From Microseira sp003486305 (GTDB lineage: Bacteria; Cyanobacteriota; Cyanobacteriia; Cyanobacteriales; Aerosakkonemataceae): a stretch of 23,112 bases of DNA. A program made the translations under genes and the position numbers. This document shows, piece by piece, positions 22,225 through 23,112 of the stretch. How positions within the stretch are numbered: the stretch's first letter is position 1; each line of letters starts with the position of its first letter. Below the pieces are notes generated by a model. The model was not told the DNA's origin. It saw only the letters and a program-made list of their open reading frames with translations, and ran no database searches. The stretch lies in assembly GCA_031969655.1 (NCBI GenBank), contig DALYJX010000115.1, forward strand, positions 1-23,112, read 5' to 3'.

Positions 22225-23112
22225 ATCCCCAAAATTCTCCGAATAGCATCAATTAATTTTTCCGGTTCGACGGGTTTAGGTAGGTGCATTTGGAAACCTG
22301 CTTCATGGGCGCGTTTTTGATCGTATTCACCAGCATAGGCGGTGAGAGCGATCGCTTTTACCATCCCCCCATCTTCTGGTGCCAGAGATCTAATTTGCCG
22401 CATCAGCATATAACCATCCACATTTGCCATCCCAATATCGCTTACCAACAAGTCTGGTTTAATTTGTGGCAAAAGTTTTAGCGCTTCATCTGCCGATGCT
22501 GCCAAAGTTACTTCTGCACCAGACTCGTTTAGCACAAAGGCGATATACTCGCGCATATCCTCATCATCATCGACTGCCAAAACTCGCACGCCTTGCAATG
22601 GATAGGTTGTAGCAACAGTTGGCAGATTGGTTGGTTCGTCTGTTGTTGCTGCTGCATCTTTCCTTAAAGGAAGTCTGACCCTGAAGGTTGCGCCCATTCC
22701 TTCACCGGGACTTTCTGCCCAAACCGTACCCCCATGTAATTCTACCAAGTAACGGACAATTGCCAATCCCAATCCCAACCCGCCAAATTTCCGCGTTGTG
22801 CTGCTATCTGCTTGACGAAAGTAGTCAAACACGTAAGGAAGAAAGTCTCCTTTGATACCTTTGCCCGTATCAGTAACGGTAATTTGAGCGTAATTGGTAA
22901 TTGGTAATTGGTAATTGGTAATTGGTAATTGTTCGTTGTTGGTAATTGGTAATTGGTAATTGGTAATTGGTAATTGTTCCTGAGATCTTGCACCAATAGA
23001 CTGGGCGGGCGGGACGCCCACCCCACAAGAGGCTGATTGTTCTTGTGGGATGGGCATCTCTTGTGGGATGGGCATCTCTTGTGGGATGGGCATCTCTTGT
23101 GGGATGGGCATC
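22218..23112 (-). CDS. Hybrid histidine kinase, C-terminal part (HATPase-REC), partial
   Basis: The last 298 or so codons of a hybrid kinase; the start, dimerisation histidine and N box lie beyond the right edge. It keeps the ATPase motifs ITVTDTGKGI, YVFDYFRQADSSTTR and GGLGLGLAIVRYLVELHGG. A C-terminal receiver follows (VRVLAVDDDEDMREYI, acceptor Asp in LLVSDIGM, FQMHLPKPVEP). It closely resembles the 689-residue kinase ending at 12460, so the two are paralogues. Before the DTGKG box the frame runs through repeat DNA only: at least four MPIPQE hexapeptides, GVGVPPAQSIGARSQ, and QLPITNY-type heptapeptides, over 70 extra residues. The frame stays open throughout. Whether such an insert leaves a working ATPase domain cannot be judged; it may be tolerated in an exposed loop or mark a decaying gene. 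Confidence 0.88.
   Translation of the reverse strand, partial: MPIPQEMPIPQEMPIPQEMPIPQEQSASCGVGVPPAQSIGARSQEQLPITNYQLPITNNEQLPITNYQLPITNYAQITVTDTGKGIKGDFLPYVFDYFRQADSSTTRKFGGLGLGLAIVRYLVELHGGTVWAESPGEGMGATFRVRLPLRKDAAATTDEPTNLPTVATTYPLQGVRVLAVDDDEDMREYIAFVLNESGAEVTLAASADEALKLLPQIKPDLLVSDIGMANVDGYMLMRQIRSLAPEDGGMVKAIALTAYAGEYDQKRAHEAGFQMHLPKPVEPEKLIDAIRRILGIC
22889..22977 (-). repeat. Two in-frame arrays of the 7-bp unit CAATTAC in the partial kinase
   Basis: About six units near 22889-22930 and about five near 22940-22977 are separated by a short GTTCGTTGTT spacer. On the coding strand they give LPITNYQ repeats, as in the gene at 12460-14529. Confidence 0.85.
23041..23112 (-). repeat. 18-bp tandem repeat coding for MPIPQE
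   Basis: Four exact copies of TCTTGTGGGATGGGCATC run to the window edge and may continue beyond it. Each copy encodes one MPIPQE hexapeptide. Exact identity suggests very recent expansion. Confidence 0.9.

Overview
The window comes from a cyanobacterium, most likely a filamentous one. The evidence is the photosystem I gene psaB at the left edge, abundant HIP1-type GCGATCGC octamers, arrays of 7-bp tandem repeats, many small inverted-repeat elements, and large soluble hybrid histidine kinases. The repeat load and the trehalose genes would fit an Oscillatoriales-type mat or soil organism. That placement is an inference, because no taxonomic marker gene is present.

Layout, left to right. (1) 1-248: 5' end of a minus-strand psaB with no psaA upstream. 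(2) 249-1188: gene-free stretch holding five different inverted-repeat elements. (3) 1189-5400, minus: a TIGR03032/DUF4915-type protein followed by a large FG-GAP, cadherin-like and RTX repeat protein, likely co-transcribed and probably a surface or secreted product. (4) 5401-6468: gene-free, with several hairpins, a second copy of the roughly 150-bp element of region 2, and a strong terminator hairpin. (5) 6469-11330, minus: treZ then treY, the two-enzyme route from glycogen-type maltodextrins to trehalose, with a repeat-filled gap between them. (6) 11850-12344, plus: a free-standing GAF domain carrying both cysteines of a DXCF-type cyanobacteriochrome. (7) 12460-21648, minus: a signalling cluster transcribed in the order giant poly-HAMP hybrid kinase, CheR-type methyltransferase, REC-PAS-kinase-REC protein. 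(8) 21804-22109, plus: a small protein I do not recognise. (9) 22218-23112, minus: C-terminal part of another hybrid kinase, cut by the window edge.

How the parts relate. TreZ and TreY form one pathway. The two complete kinases and CheR look like one phosphorelay/adaptation operon. They lack a membrane chemoreceptor and a CheB, so the stimulus is unknown. The DXCF GAF is a plausible light-sensing module next to them, but it has no output domain and points toward the kinase operon.

The most unusual theme is the movement of short intergenic repeats into coding sequence. Three copies of a roughly 64-bp inverted-repeat element make up much of a linker in the poly-HAMP kinase. A stop-free variant of the 7-bp repeat sits in-frame at the same loop of the ATP-binding domain in two related kinases. 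The stop-containing variants of that repeat lie between genes or provide the stop codons of the two convergent genes near 22.1-22.2 kb.
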